The notes beneath the pieces are model-generated. The model saw only the letters and a list, made by a program, of their open reading frames with translations. It did no database searches and was not told the DNA's origin. Shown one piece after another: positions 48,331 through 55,977 of a stretch of 64,000 nucleotides of DNA. How positions within the stretch are numbered: the first letter of the stretch is position 1; each line of letters begins with the position of its first letter. Both the position numbers and the translations under genes were made by a program. Source of the DNA: Sinorhizobium arboris LMG 14919 (lineage in GTDB: Bacteria; Pseudomonadota; Alphaproteobacteria; Rhizobiales; Rhizobiaceae); contig NZ_ATYB01000014.1 of the NCBI RefSeq assembly GCF_000427465.1, positions 3,436,558-3,500,557 of the forward strand. The letters run 5' to 3'.

Positions 48331-48556
48331 CATAGGCGGTTCACGGGCTGCAGCCCAAAGGTGTGGAAGCGGGCCAACCATGCGGAGGAAAGTGGCCGCG
48401 AAACAGCCGTTTTCCGACAAAAAACCACTTCCGCCCCGACTTGGCTATGGTATCGCGCTTAAAGGTTTACTAAATCCTGTGGCAAGATAATCAGGCAGCC
48501 GTCGGATCCTTCGCGCTGGCAAGCCCTGTCGCTGATAACAGGACGATCTTTGAAGC

Positions 48557-49696
48557 ATGAAACGTGATCTTTACGAAACGCTTGGCGTTCAAAAAAACGC
48601 GGACGAAAAGGAGCTGAAGAGCGCTTTTCGCAAACTCGCGATGAAATATCACCCGGACAGGAATCCCGGCGACCAGGAAGCGGAAAAATCCTTCAAGGAA
48701 ATCAACGAAGCCTATGAGACGCTGAAGGATCCGCAGAAGCGCGCGGCCTATGATCGCTATGGCCATGCGGCTTTCGAGCAGGGCGGCATGGGCGCGGGTT
48801 TCGGCAACGGTTTCGCCGGCGGTGGAGCGCACGGTTTCTCCGATATTTTCGAAGACATCTTCGGAGAGATGATGGGTGGCCGTCAGCGCCGCTCGTCCGG
48901 GGGACGCGAGCGCGGCGCGGACCTGCGCTACAATATGGAAATTTCGCTCGAGGAGGCCTATTCCGGCAAGACGGCACAAATTCGCGTGCCGACGTCGATC
49001 ACCTGCGACGTCTGCACCGGTACGGGCGCCAAGCCCGGCACCAGCCCGAAGACCTGCGGTACCTGTCAGGGCACCGGCCGCGTTCGCGCCGCCCAGGGCT
49101 TCTTCTCGATCGAGCGGACCTGCCCGACCTGCGGCGGCCGCGGCCAGACGATCGCCGACCCGTGCACGAAGTGCCACGGCCAGGGCCGCGTCATGGAGGA
49201 GCGGACGCTTTCGGTCAACATTCCGGCCGGTATCGAGGACGGCACCCGCATCCGGCTTTCCGGCGAGGGTGAGGCTGGCCTTCGCGGCGGCCCGGCGGGC
49301 GACCTTTACATCTTCCTCTCGGTCAAGCCGCACGAATTCTACCAGCGTGACGGCGCGGATCTCTACTGTGCCGTACCGATCTCGATGACGACGGCGGCGC
49401 TCGGCGGCAAGTTCGACGTCACCACGCTCGACGGCACCAAATCGCGCGTCACTGTGCCGGAAGGCACGCAGGCCGGCAAGCAGTTCCGCCTCAAGGGCAA
49501 GGGCATGCCGGTGCTGCGCTCCAACCAGACGGGCGATCTCTATATCCAGATTCAAATCGAGACGCCGCAGAAGCTCACCAAGCGCCAACGCGAGTTGCTG
49601 CAGGAATTCGAGCAGATCTCGTCCAAGGAGAACAATCCCGAATCGACGGGCTTCTTCTCCCGGATGAAGGATTTCTTCGATACGTTGAGCGATTGA
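48557..49696 (+). CDS. dnaJ: Chaperone DnaJ (Hsp40)
   Basis: 379 aa. J domain with HPD at residues 32-34 (KYHPDRNP), a Gly/Phe-rich linker (about 75-110), then four CxxCxGxG zinc repeats: [35 protein letters not shown] and [11 protein letters not shown]. The C-terminal substrate-binding domains follow. It stimulates DnaK ATPase. It is separated from dnaK by a terminator and 226 further bp, so it probably has its own promoter or depends on read-through. Confidence 0.97.
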   Translation: MKRDLYETLGVQKNADEKELKSAFRKLAMKYHPDRNPGDQEAEKSFKEINEAYETLKDPQKRAAYDRYGHAAFEQGGMGAGFGNGFAGGGAHGFSDIFEDIFGEMMGGRQRRSSGGRERGADLRYNMEISLEEAYSGKTAQIRVPTSITCDVCTGTGAKPGTSPKTCGTCQGTGRVRAAQGFFSIERTCPTCGGRGQTIADPCTKCHGQGRVMEERTLSVNIPAGIEDGTRIRLSGEGEAGLRGGPAGDLYIFLSVKPHEFYQRDGADLYCAVPISMTTAALGGKFDVTTLDGTKSRVTVPEGTQAGKQFRLKGKGMPVLRSNQTGDLYIQIQIETPQKLTKRQRELLQEFEQISSKENNPESTGFFSRMKDFFDTLSD

Positions 49697-49698
49697 GG

Positions 49699-49835
49699 CA
49701 AGGCCTCAGGTTTCGCCCGATAGAGACGGGAGGAGGGGCCTGAGGCAGTCCCGCGGGTTTCCTGCGCCCCGCTTGCGGGGAGAAGGCGGCCGCGCAGGCC
49801 GGACGGGGGCGTGTTCAGCAATCGCCCCCGTGCAA
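49699..49835. repeat. Mosaic hairpin repeat downstream of dnaJ
   Basis: GCCTCAGG (49703-49710) pairs with CCTGAGGC (49739-49746), enclosing GGGAGGAGGGG (49728-49738), which reads CCCCTCCTCCC on the minus strand. A second hairpin CGCCCCGC-TTGC-GGGG region and GGGGGCG/CGCCCCC (49803-49829) follow. The layout is RIME-like. It separates dnaJ from the convergent DUF2182 gene. No gene is seen. Confidence 0.5.
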
Positions 49836-49847
49836 CACGCCGCCCGC

Positions 49848-50741
49848 CTATATGGCAGCCGCAGCCAACTGCCACAGTCCCAACCCCACGAGCAGCGCAC
49901 CCGCGAGCCGGGAGAGGGTCTGGCCCGGAAAGAACACTTTCTCCGCGAGCACGAAGATCGCGATCGCCGCGATCCAAAGCACGTTCATGATGCCGCCGAC
50001 GAAAAGCAGCGTCATCAGGGCCCAGCAGCAGCCTATGCAATAGAGGCCGTGGCGGAAGCCCAGCCCGGCGGCTCCCGCGGGATCACGGCGGAAGCCACCA
50101 TGTCGCTGCAGGAAGACGACCGGCGTCTGGCATTGGCTGAGGCAGGCATCCTTGAGCGGCGTCCATTGGTAAAGGCCGGCGATCGTCAGCGCGACACCGC
50201 TGAAGACGCGGCTGGCGCTTGCCAGCGACGGCGTCAGCAGAGTCCCCTCCATGAGCCATTGTCCAAGCGTCGCGACAAGCGCAAAGCCCGCCCAGGCAAG
50301 AAGATAACCGCCGGCAAAGAAACCGGTCGCGGCGAAGGGCTTGCCCTCCTTCCGGCTCTGCCGGCCGATCCGGGCATAGAGCAGGATCATAGGCGCTGCC
50401 GAAGGCAGCATCATGCCGACCATCATTACGGTCCACATGGTTAGGGTGACGCCGGCCTCGACGGCACTCCAGGGGCGCGGCGAGATGCCGAGGAAGGCGT
50501 CGAGCGGATCGGCTCCGCCGCCGTGCCCCATTCCCATCCCCATCCCGTCCATTTCCATGGCAGGATCCATCTCCATGCCCGCCCCCATGCCGGACCCGGA
50601 CATGCTCATGCCATCCATGTCCATGGTGGCGGCGAGCCATAGAGTGTAGATCCACGCGATCGCCGCCAATGCTGCGAGGGACGCTGCCACGATTGCGCGA
50701 TCCCGTCGCAGCAAGCTTTCGAGCGCGGTGTCGGCCGGCAT
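49848..50741 (-). CDS. DUF2182 membrane protein with Met-rich segment
   Basis: 297 aa, about seven membrane helices. Residues 40-72 are extremely Met/Gly/Asp-rich (MDMDGMSMSGSGMGAGMEMD, then more of the same), resembling copper-binding Met motifs of CopA/PcoA/CusB-type proteins. Conserved DUF2182 pieces: MLPSAAPMILLYARI, DACLSQCQTPVVFL and LYCIGCCWALMTLLFVGGIM with paired Cys. It is 4 bp after the DUF1326 gene, an association seen widely in proteobacteria. Metal handling is an inference from the residues; no function is assigned to the family as far as I know. Confidence 0.85.
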   Translation of the reverse strand: MPADTALESLLRRDRAIVAASLAALAAIAWIYTLWLAATMDMDGMSMSGSGMGAGMEMDPAMEMDGMGMGMGHGGGADPLDAFLGISPRPWSAVEAGVTLTMWTVMMVGMMLPSAAPMILLYARIGRQSRKEGKPFAATGFFAGGYLLAWAGFALVATLGQWLMEGTLLTPSLASASRVFSGVALTIAGLYQWTPLKDACLSQCQTPVVFLQRHGGFRRDPAGAAGLGFRHGLYCIGCCWALMTLLFVGGIMNVLWIAAIAIFVLAEKVFFPGQTLSRLAGALLVGLGLWQLAAAAI

Positions 50742-50745
50742 GGCG

Positions 50746-51381
50746 TCAGTGAACCACGCCGCTTCCGGTCATGTGCAGTCTGGCGAAGTGGGCGTGCGAA
50801 TCCGCCAGCGAAAGTGCTAACGGCCCGCTCGTCTCGGCCCAGCCGCGCCCCACCTCGCAGCGGTCGTATTCGAAACCGTGCGGAAGGTTGATGCGGGCGC
50901 GGTGCTCCTCACCGGTCACCGGATTGACGATAGGCTCGCCGCGGGCCTCGATCCAGCCCGGAATATTGACACGCGCCGAGCGCTTCTCGATGTCGATCTC
51001 GAAATCGATCGGCGCGAAAACCGGATCGTGGAAGGTCTCGAAAGTCGTCGCGAAGACCTGGAAGAAGGTGGCGCCCGGCTCGGTGTCCTGACCGCTCATG
51101 ATCCGCAGCAGCGCCTCCCGCTGTTCGTCGGAGGCGCGCTCGTCGATGATCGGAACCACCGCGCCCCTGCCCTCGTGAATCGCACCGGGCCAGGATACGA
51201 TCATGCCGCATCTCAGGCCGTCGAGCCGCGTTTCGCCATGATTTCCCTCGTCGATGTCGACGACGGCTATCGCGCGGCAGTACCCCTCAGTGGGTAGTGC
51301 GTTGAACTGGCACGGGCAGCCATAGGCGCAGTTGCAATGGATGAATTCGCGACCCTTGATCGTCCACTCGACGTCCGTCAT
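50746..51381 (-). CDS. DUF1326 protein with N-terminal Cys cluster
   Basis: 211 aa, soluble, no signal peptide. The family hallmark is the N-terminal HCNCAYGCPCQF with Cys at residues 16, 18, 22 and 24 plus His15, a compact metal-binding or redox-type cluster. The rest is beta-rich (DFEIDIEKRSARVNIPGWIE). Directly upstream of the DUF2182 membrane protein (4-bp gap), so the two almost certainly work together. No known biochemical role. Start at ATG 51381. Confidence 0.85.
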   Translation of the reverse strand: MTDVEWTIKGREFIHCNCAYGCPCQFNALPTEGYCRAIAVVDIDEGNHGETRLDGLRCGMIVSWPGAIHEGRGAVVPIIDERASDEQREALLRIMSGQDTEPGATFFQVFATTFETFHDPVFAPIDFEIDIEKRSARVNIPGWIEARGEPIVNPVTGEEHRARINLPHGFEYDRCEVGRGWAETSGPLALSLADSHAHFARLHMTGSGVVH

Positions 51382-51494
51382 CGTTTCCTCCCCAGATACG
51401 ATGGAAGTTCACTCTTCCCCGGATGCAATTCCATTAGCTTGCGGAAATATACTCCCGGCCGCCGGCAAAGCCAACGGCGTGCCCGGCAAAAGCT

Positions 51495-52499
51495 TCAGGC
51501 GATAAGGTCAACGGCGAAATAGCAAAGCGCCGAGATCAACGCTGCCGCCGGCATGGTGATCACCCAGGCAACGACGATATTGCCGGCGAGGCCCCAGCGC
51601 ACCGCGGACACGCGCCGCGCCGCCCCGACGCCGATAATCGCGCCGGTGATCGTGTGGGTGGTCGAAACCGGAATGCCGAGCCAGGTCGCGGCGAACAGCG
51701 TGATGGCGCCGCCCGTCTCGGCGCAGAAGCCCTGCATCGGGTTGAGCTTGGTGATCTTCGAGCCCATCGTGTGGACGATCCTCCAGCCGCCGAAGAGCGT
51801 GCCGAGTGCGATCGCCGCCTGGCAGGTGATGACCACCCAGAAGGGCACGTAGAATTCCGAGCCGAGATAGCCCTGCGAGAAGAGAAGCACGGCAATGATG
51901 CCCATGGTCTTCTGCGCATCGTTGCCGCCGTGGCCGAGCGAATAGAGAGAAGCGGAAACGAACTGCAGCACCCGGAAGGTGCTGTCGACGGCAAAGGGCG
52001 TCTGGCGAACGAACAGCCAGGAGACGATCAGCACCAAAAGCAGGGCCAGAACGAAGCCTATGCCCGGAGACATGACGATGGCACCGGCCGTCTTCAGGAG
52101 GCCCTGCCAGACGATGGAGCTGAAACCGGTCTTGGCGAGGCCGGCACCGACGAGGCCGCCGATGAGCGCGTGGGAGGAGCTCGACGGAATTCCGAAGATC
52201 CAGGTGGCGATGTTCCAGATAATCGCGCCCATCAGCGCCGCGAAGATCACCTGCGGCGTGACGATACCCGGATCGATGATGCCCGTCCCGAGCGTTTCGG
52301 CGACGTGCAGCCCGAAGAAGAGAAAGGCGATGAAGTTGAAGAAGGCCGCCCAGAACACCGCATATTGCGGCCGGAGTACGCGGGTCGAGACGATGGTCGC
52401 GATCGAATTGGCCGCGTCATGCAATCCGTTGAGAAAGTCGAAGAACAGCGCGACGGCGATCAGCCCGACGAGCAGCGGGAAGGCGAGCGTCGGATCCAT
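51495..52499 (-). CDS. pit: Low-affinity inorganic phosphate transporter Pit
   Basis: 334 aa. PiT family with the duplicated signature: FFDFLNGLHDAANSIATIVS near the N-terminus and LYSLGHGGNDAQKTMGIIAV in the second half, each with the GxxDxxN/GGNDA motif. About ten helices. It imports phosphate with H+ or metal-phosphate. The ATG at 52499 overlaps the TGA of the DUF47 gene by one base (TGATG). The S. meliloti orfA-pit operon has the same order and is PhoB-repressed. Confidence 0.95.
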   Translation of the reverse strand: MDPTLAFPLLVGLIAVALFFDFLNGLHDAANSIATIVSTRVLRPQYAVFWAAFFNFIAFLFFGLHVAETLGTGIIDPGIVTPQVIFAALMGAIIWNIATWIFGIPSSSSHALIGGLVGAGLAKTGFSSIVWQGLLKTAGAIVMSPGIGFVLALLLVLIVSWLFVRQTPFAVDSTFRVLQFVSASLYSLGHGGNDAQKTMGIIAVLLFSQGYLGSEFYVPFWVVITCQAAIALGTLFGGWRIVHTMGSKITKLNPMQGFCAETGGAITLFAATWLGIPVSTTHTITGAIIGVGAARRVSAVRWGLAGNIVVAWVITMPAAALISALCYFAVDLIA

Positions 52500-53143
52500 C
52501 AGACGTTCTCGATCACGATGCCGCTGATTTCGTTCGCCACATCCTCGAAGCGGTCGACGACCTTTTCCAGTTCGCCATAGATCTCGCTGCCGATGATATA
52601 GGCCATGGGATTGGAAGCGCCGTGGCGCCGGAAGAGATCCTTCAGCCCGTGCTCGTGCAGTTCGTCGGAGCGACCCTCGACGCGCGTCACCTCCTCGGCG
52701 ATGCTGCTGAGGCGATGAGCATTGGCACCGATCCGGTTGAGGAGCGGAATGGCCTCGGCAATGAGGTGAGCAGCCTCGACGACCGCCGCACCCATGGCCT
52801 GCATGCCGGGATCGAAGCTCTTCTGCTCGTAGAGCCGGATGGTCTTTACCGTCTTGTGCATCATGTCGATCGCATCGTCCATCGACTGGATGAGATCCTT
52901 GATGTCGCCACGGTCGAAGGGGGTGATGAAGCTGCGGCGAACCGCCAGCAGGACCTCGCGGGTGATTTCGTCGGCCTCGTTCTCGAGGGCGACGATGCGA
53001 TCGCAATGGCTTTCGATCTCAGGCCCGCCGGCAAGCAGCGCATTCAGCGCCTCCGCCGCACCCATGACAGTGCGCGAATGATCAGCGAACAGGTCAAAAA
53101 AACGGTCTTCCCGGGGGAGGAGCTTGCGAAACAGGCCGAGCAT
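52499..53143 (-). CDS. DUF47/PhoU-like partner of Pit
   Basis: 214 aa from ATG 53143 (MLGLFRKLLPREDRFFDLF). All-helical PhoU-like protein (DUF47, TIGR00153-type) with the E-x3-D-type metal motifs in ENEADEITREVLLAVRR and EGRSDELHEHGLKDLFRR. It is thought to regulate Pit activity; in S. meliloti it is the orfA of orfA-pit. Its start lies 23 bp from a Pho box, a position suited to repression. Confidence 0.9.
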   Translation of the reverse strand: MLGLFRKLLPREDRFFDLFADHSRTVMGAAEALNALLAGGPEIESHCDRIVALENEADEITREVLLAVRRSFITPFDRGDIKDLIQSMDDAIDMMHKTVKTIRLYEQKSFDPGMQAMGAAVVEAAHLIAEAIPLLNRIGANAHRLSSIAEEVTRVEGRSDELHEHGLKDLFRRHGASNPMAYIIGSEIYGELEKVVDRFEDVANEISGIVIENV

Positions 53144-53165
53144 CAGCGATCCATCCAACTGTCGA

Positions 53166-53183
53166 TTGTCACGAAGTTGTCAT
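53166..53183. promoter_or_regulatory. Pho box (PhoB site)
   Basis: TTGTCAC-GAAG-TTGTCAT is an exact 7-4-7 direct-repeat PhoB site. It lies 23 bp upstream of the DUF47-pit start codon, likely over or after the transcription start, which fits repression of low-affinity uptake in phosphate limitation. recF is divergent, 200 bp away. Confidence 0.78.
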
Positions 53184-53382
53184 ATTGTACTCGCGCCCTG
53201 GGGGAAAGTTCCGGTGCAACCGAAATGAAGGGCTTTCCCACAGGGGATTCCGCGGAATGGTCCGACCCGGACACTTCACGCAGACGGTGCCGGTTGGCGA
53301 AGGAGAGGCGCTGGACGCCCTTTCGTCTTGCCTTGGCCCGGCTTTCGTCCTACCTGACGGCAACCTCGAATTCGGACCCGCA

Positions 53383-54507
53383 ATGCCCCAGAAGGTCTTT
53401 CTCACACGCCTGAAACTGAGCGACTTCCGCAATTATGCAACGCTGGCGCTCGACCTCGATCAGCGCCATGTGGTGCTGACCGGTGAGAACGGCGCGGGCA
53501 AGACCAATCTGATGGAGGCGATCTCGTTTCTTTCACCCGGGCGGGGCTTGAGGCGTGCTGCCTATGCGGATGTCGCGCGCGTCGGCGCGCCTGATGGTTT
53601 CTCGGTCTTCGCCATCGTTCACGGCATGGAAGGGTCGGTGGAGATCGGCACGGGAACGCAAGGGACCGAGGAGGGGCAGTCACGCCGCCTGAGACTTAAC
53701 GGCACTGCGGCCCGGACCGTCGACGAACTCACCGATCACCTCCGGGTCCTCTGGCTGACGCCGGCGATGGATGGCCTCTTCACCGGCCCTTCCGCCGATC
53801 GCAGGCGCTTTCTCGACCGGCTGGTATTGTCGCTCGATCCCGAGCACGGCCGGCGCGCCAGCGAGTTCGACCGCGCCATGCGCAGCCGCAACCGGCTCCT
53901 CTCGGAATTCCGGCCCGATCCCGCATGGCTGTCGGCAATCGAGCGCGAAATGGCCGGGCTCGCCATCTCCATGGCGCTCGCCCGCCAGGAGATGCTGGGT
54001 CTCCTTTCGGCTCTCGTCGAGCGAAGCCGGAGCGATGGAACCTTTCCGTCCGCAAGCCTGTCGCTCGCCGGCTTTCTCGACGACTGTGCCGGCATTCCCG
54101 CCTTCGAGCTCGAAGAGCGCTATCTGGCAATGCTTGCCGAAAGCCGCGCCCGCGATGCGGCCGCCGGCCGCACCCTGGACGGGCCGCACCGCAGCGATCT
54201 CCTGATCCGCCACCGGGAAAAGGACATCGAAGCCGAGCGTTGCTCGACCGGCGAGCAGAAGGCGCTGCTCGTCGGCCTGGTGCTCGCGCATGCGCGGCTC
54301 GTCGGCGATATGACCGGCCACGCTCCGGTGTTGCTGCTCGACGAAATCGCCGCTCATCTCGATCAGGGACGCCGCGCTGCCCTCTTCGATCTGGTCGACG
54401 GACTCGGCGGCCAGGCCTTCATGACGGGTACCGACCGGACGATGTTCGACGCGCTTGGGGAGCGCGCGCACTATCTGGCCGTTGCCAACGGCCGCGTTTC
54501 GGGGTGA
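53383..54507 (+). CDS. recF: Recombination mediator RecF
   Basis: 374 aa from ATG 53383; the open frame continues upstream but that part has no RecF similarity. The Walker A GENGAGKTNLMEAISFLSPG is near residue 35, preceded by LSDFRNYATLAL. SMC-like signature region STGEQKALLVGLVLAH and Walker B VLLLDEIAAHLDQGRR follow. It loads RecA at gaps via RecOR. It is not next to dnaN/gyrB here, as is usual in rhizobia. Confidence 0.95.
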   Translation: MPQKVFLTRLKLSDFRNYATLALDLDQRHVVLTGENGAGKTNLMEAISFLSPGRGLRRAAYADVARVGAPDGFSVFAIVHGMEGSVEIGTGTQGTEEGQSRRLRLNGTAARTVDELTDHLRVLWLTPAMDGLFTGPSADRRRFLDRLVLSLDPEHGRRASEFDRAMRSRNRLLSEFRPDPAWLSAIEREMAGLAISMALARQEMLGLLSALVERSRSDGTFPSASLSLAGFLDDCAGIPAFELEERYLAMLAESRARDAAAGRTLDGPHRSDLLIRHREKDIEAERCSTGEQKALLVGLVLAHARLVGDMTGHAPVLLLDEIAAHLDQGRRAALFDLVDGLGGQAFMTGTDRTMFDALGERAHYLAVANGRVSG

Positions 54508-54545
54508 CATAGAGCGCCGTCCGCGAAAATAACATGGAGACGCTT

Positions 54546-55310
54546 ATGACGACCGATGCGACGCTCGCTCCTTCGGAGATTGCGCGCTACGCACGCCACA
54601 TCGTGCTGCCGGAGATCGGCGGGCCCGGGCAGCAGAAGCTCAAAGCCGCGCGGGTGCTCGTCATCGGCGCCGGCGGGCTCGGGGCGCCGGCCTTGCAATA
54701 TCTCGCAGCCGCCGGCGTGGGCACGCTCGGGATCGTCGACGACGACGTGGTCTCCTTATCGAACCTGCAGCGTCAGGTGATCCACGCCACCGCCGATATC
54801 GGGCGGCCGAAAGTCGACAGCGCGGCCGCAGCGATCGACGCCCTCAACCCGCATGTGAGGGTCGTGGCGCACGCGTTCAGGCTCGGCCCCGAAAACGCCG
54901 ATGCGCTCTTCCGGCAATACGATCTCGTCGTCGACGGATCGGACAATTTCGATACGCGTTATCTCGCCGCCGATACGGCCGAGGCGGCAAGCGTGGCGCT
55001 CGTCACCGGGGCCGTGGGCCGCTTCGACGGCTCCGTCACCGTGCTGAAGCCCTATGAGACCGACGCCGAGGGACACCCGAATCCCTCCTATCGCGATCTC
55101 TTCCCGGAGCCGCCGCCGCCGGGCGCCGTGCCGACCTGCGCCGAAGCCGGCGTCCTCGGCGCTCTCACCGGCGTCATTGGCACGCTGCAGGCGATGGAAG
55201 CGATCAAGCTTCTCACCGGTATCGGCGAGCCGCTCATAGGCCGTCTGCTGCTCTACGATGCGCTGGCTGCGCAGTTCAACACGATCCGCTATCGGCGCGG
55301 CACGCGTTGA
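54546..55310 (+). CDS. moeB: MoeB/ThiF-type E1-like adenylyltransferase
   Basis: 254 aa from ATG 54546, with GGAGA six bases upstream; ATG 54534 is an alternative. ATP-binding GAGGLGAPALQYLAAAGVG near residue 40, LSNLQRQVIHATADIGRPK in spaced form, and the catalytic region PEPPPPGAVPTCAEAGVLG with the conserved Cys. It adenylates the C-terminus of a sulfur carrier such as MoaD or ThiS. The usual zinc Cys pairs are missing: CYRC is replaced by SYRD, and there is no C-terminal CxxC. Partner identity is therefore uncertain. Confidence 0.85.
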   Translation: MTTDATLAPSEIARYARHIVLPEIGGPGQQKLKAARVLVIGAGGLGAPALQYLAAAGVGTLGIVDDDVVSLSNLQRQVIHATADIGRPKVDSAAAAIDALNPHVRVVAHAFRLGPENADALFRQYDLVVDGSDNFDTRYLAADTAEAASVALVTGAVGRFDGSVTVLKPYETDAEGHPNPSYRDLFPEPPPPGAVPTCAEAGVLGALTGVIGTLQAMEAIKLLTGIGEPLIGRLLLYDALAAQFNTIRYRRGTR

Positions 55311-55317
55311 GGAAGGC

Positions 55318-55788
55318 ATGAAGACGGTCCGCATCGACGAGAGCTTCGATCGTTACGAGGAGCTGCTGTCGCTGATCCGGGCGTCCTTCGCCTATATGGA
55401 CGGCCGCATCGATCCGCCCTCTTCGGCGCATTGGCTGACGGCGGCGTCCCTCAGCCGGAAGGCAAGAGACGAGATCGCCTTCGCTGCCGTCGCCGGGCGA
55501 GAGATACTGGGCTGCATCTTCTGCAGGCCGGAAGCGGAGTGTCTCTACATCGGCAAGCTCGCCGTCGCTCCGGACTTCCAGAGAAAGGGGATAGGGCGGA
55601 TGCTCATGGCCGCCGCCGAGGAGACGGCTCGAAATCTGGGCCTGCCTGCGCTGAGGCTTCAGACACGCGTCGAACTCGCCGGAAATAAGGCCACTTTCGC
55701 GGCCTGGGGTTTCGCGGAGACGGCGCGAACCGCCCATCCGGGTTTCACCCGCCCGACCTCGATCGAGATGCGCAAAGTACTCAGGTAA
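55318..55788 (+). CDS. GNAT-family N-acetyltransferase
   Basis: 156 aa from ATG 55318, with GGAAGG upstream. The acetyl-CoA-binding A motif is LAVAPDFQRKGIGRMLMAAA (about 85-104) with the Q/RxxGxG/A signature RKGIGR. It follows the MoeB-like gene after 7 bp, so they are probably one transcript. The substrate is unknown. It is the last gene before the iron-acquisition locus. Confidence 0.85.
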   Translation: MKTVRIDESFDRYEELLSLIRASFAYMDGRIDPPSSAHWLTAASLSRKARDEIAFAAVAGREILGCIFCRPEAECLYIGKLAVAPDFQRKGIGRMLMAAAEETARNLGLPALRLQTRVELAGNKATFAAWGFAETARTAHPGFTRPTSIEMRKVLR

Positions 55789-55874
55789 TAGCCGATTCAT
55801 CTGCGAAGCTGTCCGAAATACCGGTTCTTTTTGCAGCTGCCGGTGAGTGAGTGGTCAAATATGCGATCAATATG

Positions 55875-55891
55875 TTGACAAATTAAGTCAA
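55875..55891. promoter_or_regulatory. Probable RirA operator (IRO box)
   Basis: TTGACAAATTAAGTCAA is a 17-bp palindrome containing TGA-N9-TCA, the IRO-box pattern reported for RirA-regulated iron genes in Rhizobium. It lies about 85 bp before the start of the TonB-dependent receptor, and its TTGACA could itself serve as -35 element. Iron-dependent repression is the inference. Confidence 0.65.
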
Positions 55892-55977
55892 GTTATTTAA
55901 CAGCCCATTGAGCCAAAGAACCAGCTCTATCCGAGACGAGCCGTTTGCTTTGGTCGTCATTCTGCGAGGGGCTTTGT

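Noticed and set aside
46234..48420. 728-codon open frame on the minus strand across dnaK
   Set aside because: Antisense shadow of dnaK; low-complexity Leu/Arg/Asp sequence without a ribosome-binding site or domain.
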